A DNA stretch of 14,742 nucleotides. It comes from an uncultured cyanobacterium (GTDB lineage Bacteria; Cyanobacteriota; Cyanobacteriia; Cyanobacteriales; Geitlerinemataceae). Under the pieces are notes generated by a model. That model was not told the DNA's origin. It worked only from the letters and a program-made list of their open reading frames with translations, and made no database searches. Below, piece by piece: positions 1 through 6,226 of the stretch (its first letter is position 1; each line of letters begins with the position of its first letter). Made by a program: the position numbers and the translations under genes. The stretch lies in assembly GCA_937121005.1 (NCBI GenBank), contig CAKZKB010000667.1, forward strand, positions 1 to 14,742, in the 5' to 3' direction.

Positions 1-413
1 ATACTGGGCGGTAGTTTGTTGCCCCGTCGGTTGTCGAACCGTTTCTGTCGGTGAGCGCGAACCGAGTAGGGAATTTTCCGGTTAATACGCCGGGAACGGC
101 GGGTACGTCGCATAATGCGCCGCGTTTCCATCCGTTGGCGAATTTTAGGATAGGGAAGATCTAAATGCCCGCGCCACAAAGTGACTCGGTTCGACTGTAC
201 GCCAACTCCGCTAAAGTGCTTTCCCGGATCTACACCTACTGCCATGGGTTGGGTTTGGGTTCCCGATGGCGTTTCGATAAGTTGAACGGCAAACAGGTTT
301 AGATCGTTGGTGACGATCCGGGCTTTACCATCGCGAACCCAGCGACGAGCTCGCGATGCTTTAGTGGGCATTAGTGGTTCGCCAGAAGGCGATAGAACAG
401 CTACTCTTAGCAT
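1..413 (-). CDS. IscB/IsrB-type RRXRR nuclease, N-terminal part (cut by window edge)
   Basis: I translated this reading frame directly: it starts at ATG 413-411 and stays open for 137 codons to the left edge, so the C-terminus is missing. Residues 11-17 read GEPLMPT, the PLMP motif that opens IscB, IsrB and IshB proteins. Residues 59-65 read VGVDPGK, a RuvC-I motif with Asp62 as the expected metal ligand. Residues 97-112 form an Arg-rich helix (RRIMRRTRRSRRINRK) matching the bridge helix that gives the RRXRR domain its name. These families are RNA-guided nucleases or nickases carried by IS200/IS605-type elements and are ancestral to Cas9. The HNH domain that separates IscB from IsrB would lie outside the window, so I cannot choose between them. 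The structured region just upstream fits the guide RNA. No clear Shine-Dalgarno is seen; the start is chosen because the protein then begins at the expected distance before PLMP. Confidence 0.85.
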   Translation of the reverse strand, partial: MLRVAVLSPSGEPLMPTKASRARRWVRDGKARIVTNDLNLFAVQLIETPSGTQTQPMAVGVDPGKHFSGVGVQSNRVTLWRGHLDLPYPKIRQRMETRRIMRRTRRSRRINRKIPYSVRAHRQKRFDNRRGNKLPPS

Positions 414-640
414 GATGGAGATAATCCTCTGAGTGAGAGTATTTGAACTGTTAGGTTCGTCCCTTCGATCCCCCGTTTCAAGATGTCCCTTCTTCAGGCG
501 GCTAACAACACAGCCTTGCAATGTGTCCGAGCTAGGGAAGTACCCGGAAGTGCGTACCAGAAACGGGTTGCGATCTAGTCAAACACGGATAGTTGGTTGT
601 CTATCCAAGCCCCGTCCCTCTTAGGGCGGGGTTATTGACT
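414..640 (-). ncRNA. Putative omega RNA (HEARO-like) of the IscB/IsrB element
   Basis: This stretch holds no credible gene and lies immediately 5' of the IscB-like start codon, where HEARO/omega RNAs are known to be encoded. It is dense in potential helices. One is a GC-rich hairpin at 610-631 (CCCCG and GGG arms with a one-base bulge). Another is a perfect 6-bp hairpin, GGATAG 587-592 with CTATCC 601-606. A third stacks TCC 526-528/GGA 546-548 on GGG 535-537/CCC 543-545. A fourth is a short GGCT 500-503/AGCC 512-515 pair. A long-range 8-bp helix can join 472-479 to 560-567 (CCCGTTTC with GAAACGGG in the minus-strand RNA). By family knowledge the guide sits at the RNA's 5' end, next to the element boundary near 632-650. 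Exact ends are not determined, and I identify the RNA by position and structure, not by a covariance-model match. Confidence 0.7.
610..631 (-). repeat. Bulged GC hairpin at the presumed end of the IscB element
   Basis: On the minus strand an arm CCCCG+CCC faces GGG+A+CGGGG, giving an 8-bp stem with one bulged A and a loop of about 5 nt. Imperfect, bulged subterminal hairpins are typical of IS200/IS605-family ends, and it coincides with the junction between the parD reading frame and the non-coding region. It could also act as a transcription terminator for parD, although no T-run follows it. Confidence 0.55.
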
Positions 641-902
641 CCTTAACTTGCCGTGCTTTTTCCAACCGTTCGAGCATTTCGTTAACAAAGGACTCGCCAT
701 CGATTGGAGGTGTATCCTTCGAGACTTCAATAGCGGCATCAATTTGCGATCGCACGCTCTCCACCCACTCGGCATCACCACAATTGCGATCGTGCAGCAA
801 TCGCAAGGCAGCTTCTACCACTTCTCGGGCAGTCTGATAGCGTCCGGCTTGGATTTCGGTTGCAATCAAACGCTCTTGTTCGGACGCGAGCTCGATCCTC
901 AT
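621..902 (-). CDS. parD: ParD-like (ribbon-helix-helix) type II antitoxin, toxin missing
   Basis: This 93-residue protein starts at ATG 902-900. Residues 1-40 (RIEL...QAGRYQTAREVVEAALRLL) match the ParD/CopG ribbon-helix-helix pattern: a beta-strand, then GRYxxxxEVVxxALRLL. This part binds operator DNA as a dimer. The acidic and helical C-terminal half (about 45-86) is the part that in ParD wraps the ParE toxin. The final residues SITPP and the stop codon are encoded by the presumed IscB-element end (hairpin 610-631), so the native C-terminus was probably altered by the insertion. A parE gene should follow closely on the minus strand, but the IscB unit lies there instead. The antitoxin is therefore orphaned, or its toxin lies beyond the element outside the window. 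A TATAAT box is present upstream at 935-930. Confidence 0.75.
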   Translation of the reverse strand: MRIELASEQERLIATEIQAGRYQTAREVVEAALRLLHDRNCGDAEWVESVRSQIDAAIEVSKDTPPIDGESFVNEMLERLEKARQVKESITPP

Positions 903-929
903 AACTTTAGCATCTCTACAGCATATGTC

Positions 930-935
930 ATTATA
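930..935 (-). promoter_or_regulatory. Candidate -10 box (TATAAT) for parD
   Basis: On the minus strand the sequence CCAGTATAATGACA places a consensus TATAAT 27 nt before the parD ATG. No good -35 hexamer lies at the standard distance. Antitoxin autoregulation through this region would be expected, but I do not see a convincing operator repeat. Confidence 0.4.
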
Positions 936-1104
936 CTGGATTTTATCCCAATTGCTTTAAGAATATCGCCCCTTTTACTCTTGATTGTGCCAAGGCGATC
1001 GACCTTGTTGATGGCAATAACAACTCTTGCAGTCAATCCCTAATGGGTAAAAAAGGAATGCTAAACAGCGATCGCGTTACGTTCCATAAACCGCCTCAGT
1101 CCCG
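936..1104. other. Intergenic stretch without recognised feature
   Basis: Between the parD promoter area and the end of the RNase gene I see no credible coding region and no strong hairpin. It includes a single HIP1-type site near 1069. Reading frames across it lack family resemblance and overlap parD on the opposite strand. Confidence 0.4.
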
Positions 1105-3123
1105 CTAATTGGCCGCTAACGGTTCGCCGCGTTCGACAGTGACTTCCTGAAACGCGATCGTATCTTCTCGCGGATCGGCATGGGCCACGCGCACCTGCAA
1201 GCGTTCCCCCAATTCGTAAGTTCTGGGGAAGCGCCACACGAACTCGATCCCCAACTCTTCGAGTAAAATCGACCCCAAATTCTCGTCTTCGCGGATCCAG
1301 CGCAACACCAACGCCTCCCAGCTTTCCCCGCAACGGCGGCGCAGGTATTCTAACGCCCAGTAGCGCGAGGTTTGTCGTTCCACTAACACTGCCTCTTTAC
1401 TGGCAGCCCCCGCACTCATGGCAATTTCTTGAACTTCTCCAGGCGAAAACGGCGGCGGATCGCCGCGCAGGTGGGCCTTGAGTTGGAAGTGGGTCAGCAA
1501 GTCCACGTAGCGGCGAATGGGGGAGGTGACTTGCGTGTAGGTTTCTAGTCCCAAACTGGCATGGCGACCGGGTAGCAAACCGATTTCGCTGCGGGGCATA
1601 CAGCGACGAATGGCACACGATCGCACCGGGCCGGGAGGTAGCAGCAGCAGTTCCCCTTCTGGGGGCAATTCCGGCTGGGGTTGGGTGCGAAACGGGATGG
1701 GTACGTCGCGATCGCGGGCGTAACGGGCGGCCAGTTCCCCGGCTAAAATCATCATTTCGGCCACCAACAGGCGCGATCGCGAGTCTTCGAGCACCTCGAT
1801 GGTCACTTCGTCACCTTTGACCTTAATCGAGGCTTCGGGCATATGAATGGCGATCGACCCTTGGGACTGTCGCCACTGCTGTCGCCGTCGCGCCCATTCC
1901 CCCAAGGCCAGCAGTTCCGGTTCCTTCTGCAACCCCAACTCCAGCATCTCCTCAGCATCTTCGTAAGTCAACCGATAGGTGGGGCGCACCAAGGTCGGAT
2001 GAATGCTGTACTCGATCGCGGCCCCGGTTTCATCCAGGATGGCCGCAAAACTGAGGGCGTGGGAGAGTTGCCCCTGGTTCAAACTCATGGGGCCGGCGGC
2101 CAGTTCGGCCGGGAACATGGGAGTCATGCCCGTCGGTAAGTAAACCGTCGTGCAGCGACGGCGGGCTTCGAGATCCAACTCGTCCCCCGGAACCAGCCAG
2201 CGCGTCGGATCGGCAATGTGGATCCACAGGCGCTCCCGTCCGTCTTCCAGGGTTTCTACGCTCAAGCCATCGTCGATCTCGGTGGTACTGGCATCGTCGA
2301 TGGTGTACACCTTCAGGTGAGTGAGATCGAGGCGGTTCGGTTCGCTATCTGGCGGCGGAGAGATGAGACAGGTCTGCACCACGTCGAGTACCTTGTGAGG
2401 GAAGTGGGTGGGGATCTGGGCGCGGCGGAGAAACAGGTTTTCGTGGGGACTCCACAGACCCAGATCCACTAAAAGTGCAAACGCGCCCTTGTCGCTAGTG
2501 GGGCGATCGAGGGCGGATAAGACTTCGGTGGCGCTGTGGCGGTTGGGCGCTTCGTCGCCGAAGGTGGCTAATTTTTCTAAGGCTTCGAGGCGGGGACGAT
2601 CGCTGTCATCCCACTCTACCGGATTGCCAGCCAATGCGGTGCGGGCGCGATCGAGGAATCCTTCCCACTCGCGAGCCCGCCGGGCTTCCATCTCAATTTG
2701 GTGCTTGAGTTCGGCCACTTGGGCGGCCGATCGCGGTTCGTAGCGATCGCCTTTTTGCTTGAAATAGATTTTATCGTCCGACAGCAAACAGTGAGCGGCG
2801 TAACACTGGGGCGGTTCGCTTTCGTCAAACAGCAACACCGCCAAGGCTTCGGGATCGGTGCTTTCCCCTTCTTCGCACAGCAGTTCCCACGCCACTTCTA
2901 GGGTAGACGGATCGAGATACGATTCGGCTGTGCTGCGAAACGAGGGAATATCGCCGGGTTGGTAGCGTCCGGGAACTTGATAGACAAACTCCCTGGGGCG
3001 CAAGACGTGGGAGGTTCCCGACTCGTCAATGGCGACCCAGTTTTTCTTTCCTTCGGGGCGATCGAGCGTGGCGAGCCGCCGCTCGCCTTGCAGTCGAAAT
3101 TCGATGAGGGTTCCCTTCTCCAC
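1105..3123 (-). CDS. RNase II/RNB-family 3'-5' exoribonuclease (cyanobacterial Zam/Rnb type)
   Basis: A hydrolytic 3'-to-5' exoribonuclease that would degrade RNA in the cytoplasm. I place the start at GTG 3123-3121 because AAGGAG (3136-3131) sits 7 nt upstream and the protein then begins (M/V)EKGTLIEFRLQGERRL, the usual start of cyanobacterial homologues as I recall them; this gives 672 residues. A TTG at 3180 would add 19 residues of low-complexity Ser/Arg sequence. The RNB catalytic core spans about 266-548. Its metal motif at 275-286 reads IDDASTTEIDDG, with Asp276, Asp284 and Asp285 matching the E. coli RNase II aspartates and Glu282 in place of the fourth. TSPIRRYVDLLTH near 533-545 is the other family signature. 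The C-terminal roughly 50 residues look like a short S1-type strand region. The gene follows rpsR by about 66 nt on the same strand and is probably co-transcribed with it. Confidence 0.9.
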   Translation of the reverse strand: MEKGTLIEFRLQGERRLATLDRPEGKKNWVAIDESGTSHVLRPREFVYQVPGRYQPGDIPSFRSTAESYLDPSTLEVAWELLCEEGESTDPEALAVLLFDESEPPQCYAAHCLLSDDKIYFKQKGDRYEPRSAAQVAELKHQIEMEARRAREWEGFLDRARTALAGNPVEWDDSDRPRLEALEKLATFGDEAPNRHSATEVLSALDRPTSDKGAFALLVDLGLWSPHENLFLRRAQIPTHFPHKVLDVVQTCLISPPPDSEPNRLDLTHLKVYTIDDASTTEIDDGLSVETLEDGRERLWIHIADPTRWLVPGDELDLEARRRCTTVYLPTGMTPMFPAELAAGPMSLNQGQLSHALSFAAILDETGAAIEYSIHPTLVRPTYRLTYEDAEEMLELGLQKEPELLALGEWARRRQQWRQSQGSIAIHMPEASIKVKGDEVTIEVLEDSRSRLLVAEMMILAGELAARYARDRDVPIPFRTQPQPELPPEGELLLLPPGPVRSCAIRRCMPRSEIGLLPGRHASLGLETYTQVTSPIRRYVDLLTHFQLKAHLRGDPPPFSPGEVQEIAMSAGAASKEAVLVERQTSRYWALEYLRRRCGESWEALVLRWIREDENLGSILLEELGIEFVWRFPRTYELGERLQVRVAHADPREDTIAFQEVTVERGEPLAAN

Positions 3124-3130
3124 CTCCGAT

Positions 3131-3136
3131 CTCCTT
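3131..3136 (-). promoter_or_regulatory. Ribosome binding site that decides the RNase start
   Basis: AAGGAG on the minus strand lies 7 nt before GTG 3123-3121 and about 45 nt inside the alternative TTG-initiated frame. It supports GTG as the true start. Confidence 0.65.
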
Positions 3137-3189
3137 GCCTGTGAACTCGATCGATTCGGACTTCTTGCTTGCGAGGGCAAGCCGCACCA

Positions 3190-3405
3190 TTACGACTCCT
3201 TATTAATATAAGGCAGAAGTGCCATTTGCCTGGCCCGTTTCACCGCAGACGTTAAATCGCGCTGCTGCTTGGAGGTGAGCCCGGTGATGCGGCGGGGCAG
3301 GATTTTACCCCGTTCGGTGATAAACTTACGCAGCAAATCCACATCTTTATAGTCGATGGGATCGCCGGGTTTGATGGGAGAAATTCGTTGGCGGTAAAAA
3401 GCCAT
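3190..3405 (-). CDS. rpsR: 30S ribosomal protein bS18
   Basis: This 71-residue small-subunit ribosomal protein pairs with bS6 on the 30S platform and binds 16S rRNA. The body matches bS18 throughout: an N-terminal YRQRISPIKPGDPIDYKDVDLLRKF segment, then the signature RGKILPRRITGLTSKQQRDL, and a basic tail KRARQMALLPY. Length is normal for cyanobacteria and plastids. It lies downstream of rpmG on the same strand; rpl33-rps18 adjacency is also conserved in plastid genomes, which supports a cyanobacterial source. Confidence 0.97.
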   Translation of the reverse strand: MAFYRQRISPIKPGDPIDYKDVDLLRKFITERGKILPRRITGLTSKQQRDLTSAVKRARQMALLPYINKES

Positions 3406-3424
3406 AGTCAGTCGCTACGCTCCA

Positions 3425-3452
3425 GTTCAGAGTTCAAAGTTCAGAGTTCAGA
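3425..3452. repeat. Four tandem heptamers (GTTCAGA-type)
   Basis: GTTCAGA, GTTCAAA, GTTCAGA and GTTCAGA follow head to tail between rpsR and rpmG, and a degenerate copy trails off into ATTGAGTTC. Short tandemly repeated heptamers are a known intergenic feature of filamentous cyanobacteria. No function can be assigned; the array sits in the spacer of the ribosomal-protein transcript. Confidence 0.7.
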
Positions 3453-3535
3453 ATTGAGTTCCCGCTCGGGATAGAAGGGGTGAAGTGCGACGTTGAGCAG
3501 TTTACCCCGCCATCGCTCCCGCGTGGAAACCGAAT

Positions 3536-3724
3536 TTACTTGGTTTCCTTGTGGACAGTATGCCTGTTGCAGTGGGGGCAAAACTTCTTGAGCTCGATGC
3601 GCCCCGTCGTGTTGCGTCGATTCTTAGTGGTGGTGTAGCGAGACACCCCCGGAGTGCGCTTGTTGCTGTTAGTGCGACACTCAGTACATTCTAGCGTGAT
3701 GATGATACGAACGCCTTTGGCCAT
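3536..3724 (-). CDS. rpmG: 50S ribosomal protein bL33 (zinc-binding form)
   Basis: This 62-residue large-subunit protein starts at ATG 3724-3722 with MAKGVRIIITLECTEC. The start is chosen by homology, since the frame stays open upstream for over 50 codons without L33-like content. Cys13-x2-Cys16 (CTEC) and Cys49-x2-Cys52 (CPHC) form the four-cysteine zinc ribbon of the C+ form of L33, and the core SRYTTTKNRRNTTGRIELKK is typical. It heads the minus-strand cluster rpmG-rpsR-RNase, with a 130-nt spacer to rpsR that contains the heptamer repeats. Confidence 0.96.
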   Translation of the reverse strand: MAKGVRIIITLECTECRTNSNKRTPGVSRYTTTKNRRNTTGRIELKKFCPHCNRHTVHKETK

Positions 3725-4018
3725 GGTGATTAAACGGAGTCGGGTCTGGGACGGCGTGCAAACGCGATCTCCTATCATGGCACGGCTGGCGCGATCGTGC
3801 AACCTTTTTTTTTGAAGAGAGGGGGGAGGGGGAGAAGGCGAGACGATCGTGTCGAGATCGTTGTATCCAGAATTCAGAGTCAAATGGTAGGATATTTTTT
3901 ATCTCCTTAACAACCCCAATTTCTGATGAATCCAGAGGAAACATCGCCATAGTGGGAGACAAACACAGGAGAACGTCATGTGGTATGATGGTCGTTGCCG
4001 TCGCGCGATCGTCAGCGT
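3725..4018. other. Divergent intergenic region between rpmG and the mscS-type gene
   Basis: About 290 nt that must carry the promoters of both divergent genes. It contains a T9 run near 3805-3813, a G-rich tract at 3821-3832 (two G-runs of 6 and 5), and a short inverted repeat GCACG 3780-3784/CGTGC 3796-3800 in what would be the rpmG leader. The only promoter element I can name is the extended -10 at 3981-3989 for the plus-strand gene. No convincing rpmG promoter was identified. Confidence 0.45.
3981..3989 (+). promoter_or_regulatory. Extended -10 promoter of the MscS-family gene
   Basis: TGGTATGAT matches the extended -10 pattern TGnTAtnaT. Transcription would start near 3996, leaving a leader of roughly 23 nt before ATG 4019. 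That placement argues against the TTG at 3995 as the start codon. No obvious -35 box accompanies it. Confidence 0.45.
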
Positions 4019-4912
4019 ATGCCTATCAATCGCATTATTGAAGAAGTCAAAACTCGCTTGGTCAATCTCATCGGTCAAGCCGTCGAGCTCCTCCCCGCGA
4101 TTATTCTCGCGTTTGTTATCCTGCTCGTCACCGCTTACTGTGCTAAGCTGACGAAAAAACTGGTTGCTAAAGCGGGCGATCGCACCATTGGCAATCCATC
4201 CCTGCGATCGGTTTTGGTGCAAGTCAGTTACGTGACGGCGTGGGTGGTTGGCATTCTCATCGCCTGCACCTTTGCCTTTCCCGGTTTGGGACTGGGCGAT
4301 ATCATCGGCTTGTTGGGGTTGAGTTCGGTTGCGGTTGGTTTTGCCTTCCAAGATATCTTTAAAAACTTCCTCGCCGGAATTTTACTGCTCCTGCAAGAAC
4401 CATTTCAAATCAACGACGAGATCGAAGTTGAAGGTTATACGGGAGTGGTCGAAGAAATTGCCATCCGCTCGACCCAAATTCGCACCTATCAAGGGGAAAA
4501 AGTGGTCATTCCCAACTCGATCGTCTTTACCAGTCCGGTGACGGTTTTGACGGCTTACGCCCGCAGTCGCACGGATTTAGGCATTGGAGTCGATTATAAC
4601 ACGCCTTTACCCATGGCGCAAGAAACGCTACTTGCTGCGGTTAAAAGTGTAGACGGAGTGCTTGCCAAACCCGAGCCGGAAGTGGATGTGGTTAGCTTTG
4701 GCGACAGTGCCATCGATTTAGTCGTTCGTTACTGGACGTTTCCCGAACGTCCGAACTCGCGACGGGTACAAACTAAAGTAGTGGTAGCACTCAAACAAGA
4801 ATGCGATCGCGTTGATATTAACATTCCCTATCCCATTCGCACGGTCTACTATTTCGACCAGGACAAATATAACGACCATTATGCTAAGGATGGGGCTACA
4901 ACCAACAATTAA
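4019..4912 (+). CDS. Small-conductance mechanosensitive channel (MscS family)
   Basis: A 297-residue inner-membrane channel that would release solutes on hypo-osmotic shock. Three hydrophobic segments lie at about 22-42, 66-88 and 91-118; the third is the pore-lining helix. The signature VGFAFQDIFKNFLAGI (about 96-111) leads into the beta domain (INDEIEVEGYTGVVEEIAIRSTQIRT, about 121-146) and the VVIPNS motif at 152-157. A C-terminal alpha/beta domain follows to about 277. Length matches the minimal three-helix E. coli-type MscS. ATG 4019 is preferred over an in-frame TTG at 3995 because of the promoter position; no strong Shine-Dalgarno is visible for either. It is transcribed away from rpmG as a single gene. 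Confidence 0.93.
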   Translation: MPINRIIEEVKTRLVNLIGQAVELLPAIILAFVILLVTAYCAKLTKKLVAKAGDRTIGNPSLRSVLVQVSYVTAWVVGILIACTFAFPGLGLGDIIGLLGLSSVAVGFAFQDIFKNFLAGILLLLQEPFQINDEIEVEGYTGVVEEIAIRSTQIRTYQGEKVVIPNSIVFTSPVTVLTAYARSRTDLGIGVDYNTPLPMAQETLLAAVKSVDGVLAKPEPEVDVVSFGDSAIDLVVRYWTFPERPNSRRVQTKVVVALKQECDRVDINIPYPIRTVYYFDQDKYNDHYAKDGATTNN

Positions 4913-4939
4913 AATCAGTTGGAGTTCCTCCGATCGCGG

Positions 4940-4956
4940 GGAGAATTAATTTCTCC
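4940..4956 (+). terminator. Weak hairpin downstream of the MscS-family gene
   Basis: GGAGAA (4940-4945) and TTCTCC (4951-4956) form a 6-bp stem with a 5-nt loop, 28 nt after the stop codon. There is no T-run, so its role as terminator is tentative. It lies between two convergent reading frames. Confidence 0.35.
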
Positions 4957-4997
4957 ATGTATTCTTAGGGGGGTAGGTGGCGCGATCGGTTGTTATG

Positions 4998-5324
4998 TTA
5001 AGGGCAATCGCGATCGCGAATTTTTCGTACAGTCTCGACATCGACTCCTTGTATGCGAGCGATTTTCTCGATGCTTAATCCCATTTCCAGCAGTTGAGGA
5101 ACTGCTGTCGAGAGCATTTCCTCTTCCCGTTCTTGGCGACTTTCGGCTTCAACGTCTTTATAAAAACGGGTTTGTTTCCATTCGGTGAGTCCAAACATGG
5201 CTTCTAACTCTTTACGAGGGCGATTTGGGAACTTGTAAATCAGGGCTTGCTCGATTAGTTCTATTGTATTCCTTTGTCGTCCAACAGGCAACTTCCTGGC
5301 GCATCGTTCCAGTTGTTCAACTCG
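4998..5324 (-). pseudogene. 5'-truncated Rpn-family/DUF2887-like protein remnant
   Basis: Only the C-terminal end of the Rpn (recombination-promoting nuclease/putative transposase) type of cyanobacterial protein is recognisable. The segment NTIELIEQALIYKFPNRP, followed by RKELEAMFGLTEWKQTRFYKD, is characteristic, and the tail (MLSTAVPQLLEMGLSIEKIARIQGVDVETVRKI) has the usual coiled and HTH-like ending. The frame is closed upstream by TAG at 5327-5325, and no ATG exists in it (the only early start is TTG at 5291). The N-terminal PD-(D/E)XK nuclease domain is absent from the sequence upstream in this frame. I read it as a decayed fragment; expression from TTG as a 97-residue protein cannot be excluded. 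Confidence 0.7.
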
Positions 5325-5425
5325 CTAGAGACTATCGGTTCGCACGTTGCTAGGGGATAAACAGGACAAAAAAGTTGCGGTACTCGCAGCGAGTTTCGGA
5401 GGCGAGTTCGCGATCGCGTATAGAG

Positions 5426-5833
5426 TTACTGTATCCAATTCTCGATCGCCACTCCAGTCACTCTCAGCATATCGGTATCGTTAGACACTAAAATTAAATC
5501 GTTGACGATCGCAGTGGCAGCAATTAAAATATCTGCATCTTGTATCGGTCTTCCCCGACGCTTCAAGTCCGCATGAATTTCAGAGGCTTTCTCCAAAATG
5601 TCTAATTCACTCGATACGGGTAAGATGGTTATCACTTGACGCAAGCGATCGAACGTAGCTAGCTTTCTAGTTGCGTTAGCATATAGCAATCCCCTTTTAA
5701 CTTCATAGTACGTGATGCCAGAAATATATAAATTTACATCTTCACTGAGAACATCACGGTACTTTATGTTAACTCTTTCGTCGTTTTTAACGATCGCAGA
5801 CACAATATTTGTGTCTAACAAATAGCTCGCCAT
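5426..5833 (-). CDS. vapC: VapC-type PIN-domain ribonuclease toxin
   Basis: A 135-residue PIN-domain protein, the usual size for VapC toxins, which cleave RNA (often tRNA or rRNA) with bound Mg2+. It opens with YLLDTNIVS, giving Asp7 as the first metal ligand. Further conserved acidic residues are Glu44 (TYYEVKRG), Asp101 (DADILIAATA) and Asp119 (SNDTD), so the active site appears complete. ATG 5833-5831 follows the antitoxin stop codon by a single base, so translation is almost certainly coupled. An isolated fold resembling MazF, RelE or ParE is ruled out by these motifs. Confidence 0.93.
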   Translation of the reverse strand: MASYLLDTNIVSAIVKNDERVNIKYRDVLSEDVNLYISGITYYEVKRGLLYANATRKLATFDRLRQVITILPVSSELDILEKASEIHADLKRRGRPIQDADILIAATAIVNDLILVSNDTDMLRVTGVAIENWIQ

Positions 5834-5834
5834 T

Positions 5835-6116
5835 TTACCGACCCTCTACGGCTTCATCAAACATACGGATTTGCTCGGGTGTTAAATCGTCTAACATCCC
5901 TGCAACCGAGTCAACGGTTAAAATATTATTGATTCGCTTAGTCAGATCGTCATCAGAAATCGCTCGAAGTTCTTCAGGTGAAAATTTGCCAAAGAGGTCA
6001 ATCATCTCTTGAGTGGCTTTGGCTTGGTTGAGACGATCGCGCAAAAACTCGCGATCGCGGAATAAGGTTTCGACAATTTTAGAGATTCTAGTAGAACGAT
6101 CGGTTGTTAACGTCAT
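5835..6116 (-). CDS. Antitoxin partner of the PIN toxin, family not recognised
   Basis: A 93-residue, highly charged, mostly helical protein encoded just upstream of the PIN toxin. Position and size make it the cognate antitoxin. It does not show the AbrB/MazE swapped hairpin, a ribbon-helix-helix motif, or a Phd/YefM pattern I can point to. Residues 7-40 (DRSTRISKIVETLFRDREFL and on) are basic and helical and may form the DNA-binding part. Residues 46-93 contain two similar segments, FSPEELRAISDDDLT and LTPEQIRMFDEAV, and are acidic, suitable for toxin neutralisation. A very strong Shine-Dalgarno (GAGGAGGA, 6128-6121) precedes ATG 6116-6114, consistent with antitoxin made in excess of toxin. 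Confidence 0.75.
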   Translation of the reverse strand: MTLTTDRSTRISKIVETLFRDREFLRDRLNQAKATQEMIDLFGKFSPEELRAISDDDLTKRINNILTVDSVAGMLDDLTPEQIRMFDEAVEGR

Positions 6117-6131
6117 ACTGTCCTCCTCAGA

Positions 6132-6155
6132 CTATACACTGTAAGTAGTATAGCA
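6132..6155 (-). promoter_or_regulatory. Promoter and putative operator of the antitoxin-vapC operon
   Basis: On the minus strand TGCTATACT (6155-6147) is an extended -10 element about 30 nt before the antitoxin ATG. It overlaps one arm of an inverted repeat, CTATAC 6132-6137 and GTATAG 6148-6153, with a 10-bp spacer (arm centres 16 bp apart). An inverted repeat over the promoter is what autorepression by an antitoxin or toxin-antitoxin complex needs; the operator role is inferred. Confidence 0.5.
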
Positions 6156-6226
6156 CGAACTCATCTTCACCGACCCAGGGGAAAACGATCGGATGCAAGC
6201 CTTTACAGATAGGAATCAGGATGTAG

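Noticed and set aside
433..624. 63-residue plus-strand reading frame in the non-coding region
   Set aside because: It lies across the putative omega RNA, has no family resemblance or ribosome binding site, and its codons follow the RNA stems.
648..1043. 131-residue plus-strand frame opposite parD
   Set aside because: It is the antisense shadow of the ParD reading frame plus an AT-rich intergenic part; the parD side has the family signature.
3181..3190. ATG at 3190 as a start for the RNase gene
   Set aside because: It is out of frame with the RNase reading frame; GTG 3123 has a Shine-Dalgarno and fits homologues.
3425..3460. Possible CRISPR array
   Set aside because: The repeat unit is 7 bp with no spacers; it is a simple tandem repeat.
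3780..3832. G-rich tract and short inverted repeat as an L33 autoregulatory leader or G-quadruplex
   Set aside because: Only two long G-runs and a 5-bp stem are present, too little to support either claim.
3681..3962. 93-residue minus-strand frame over the rpmG upstream region
   Set aside because: It overlaps rpmG in another frame and the divergent promoter region, with low-complexity Ser/Arg content and no family match.
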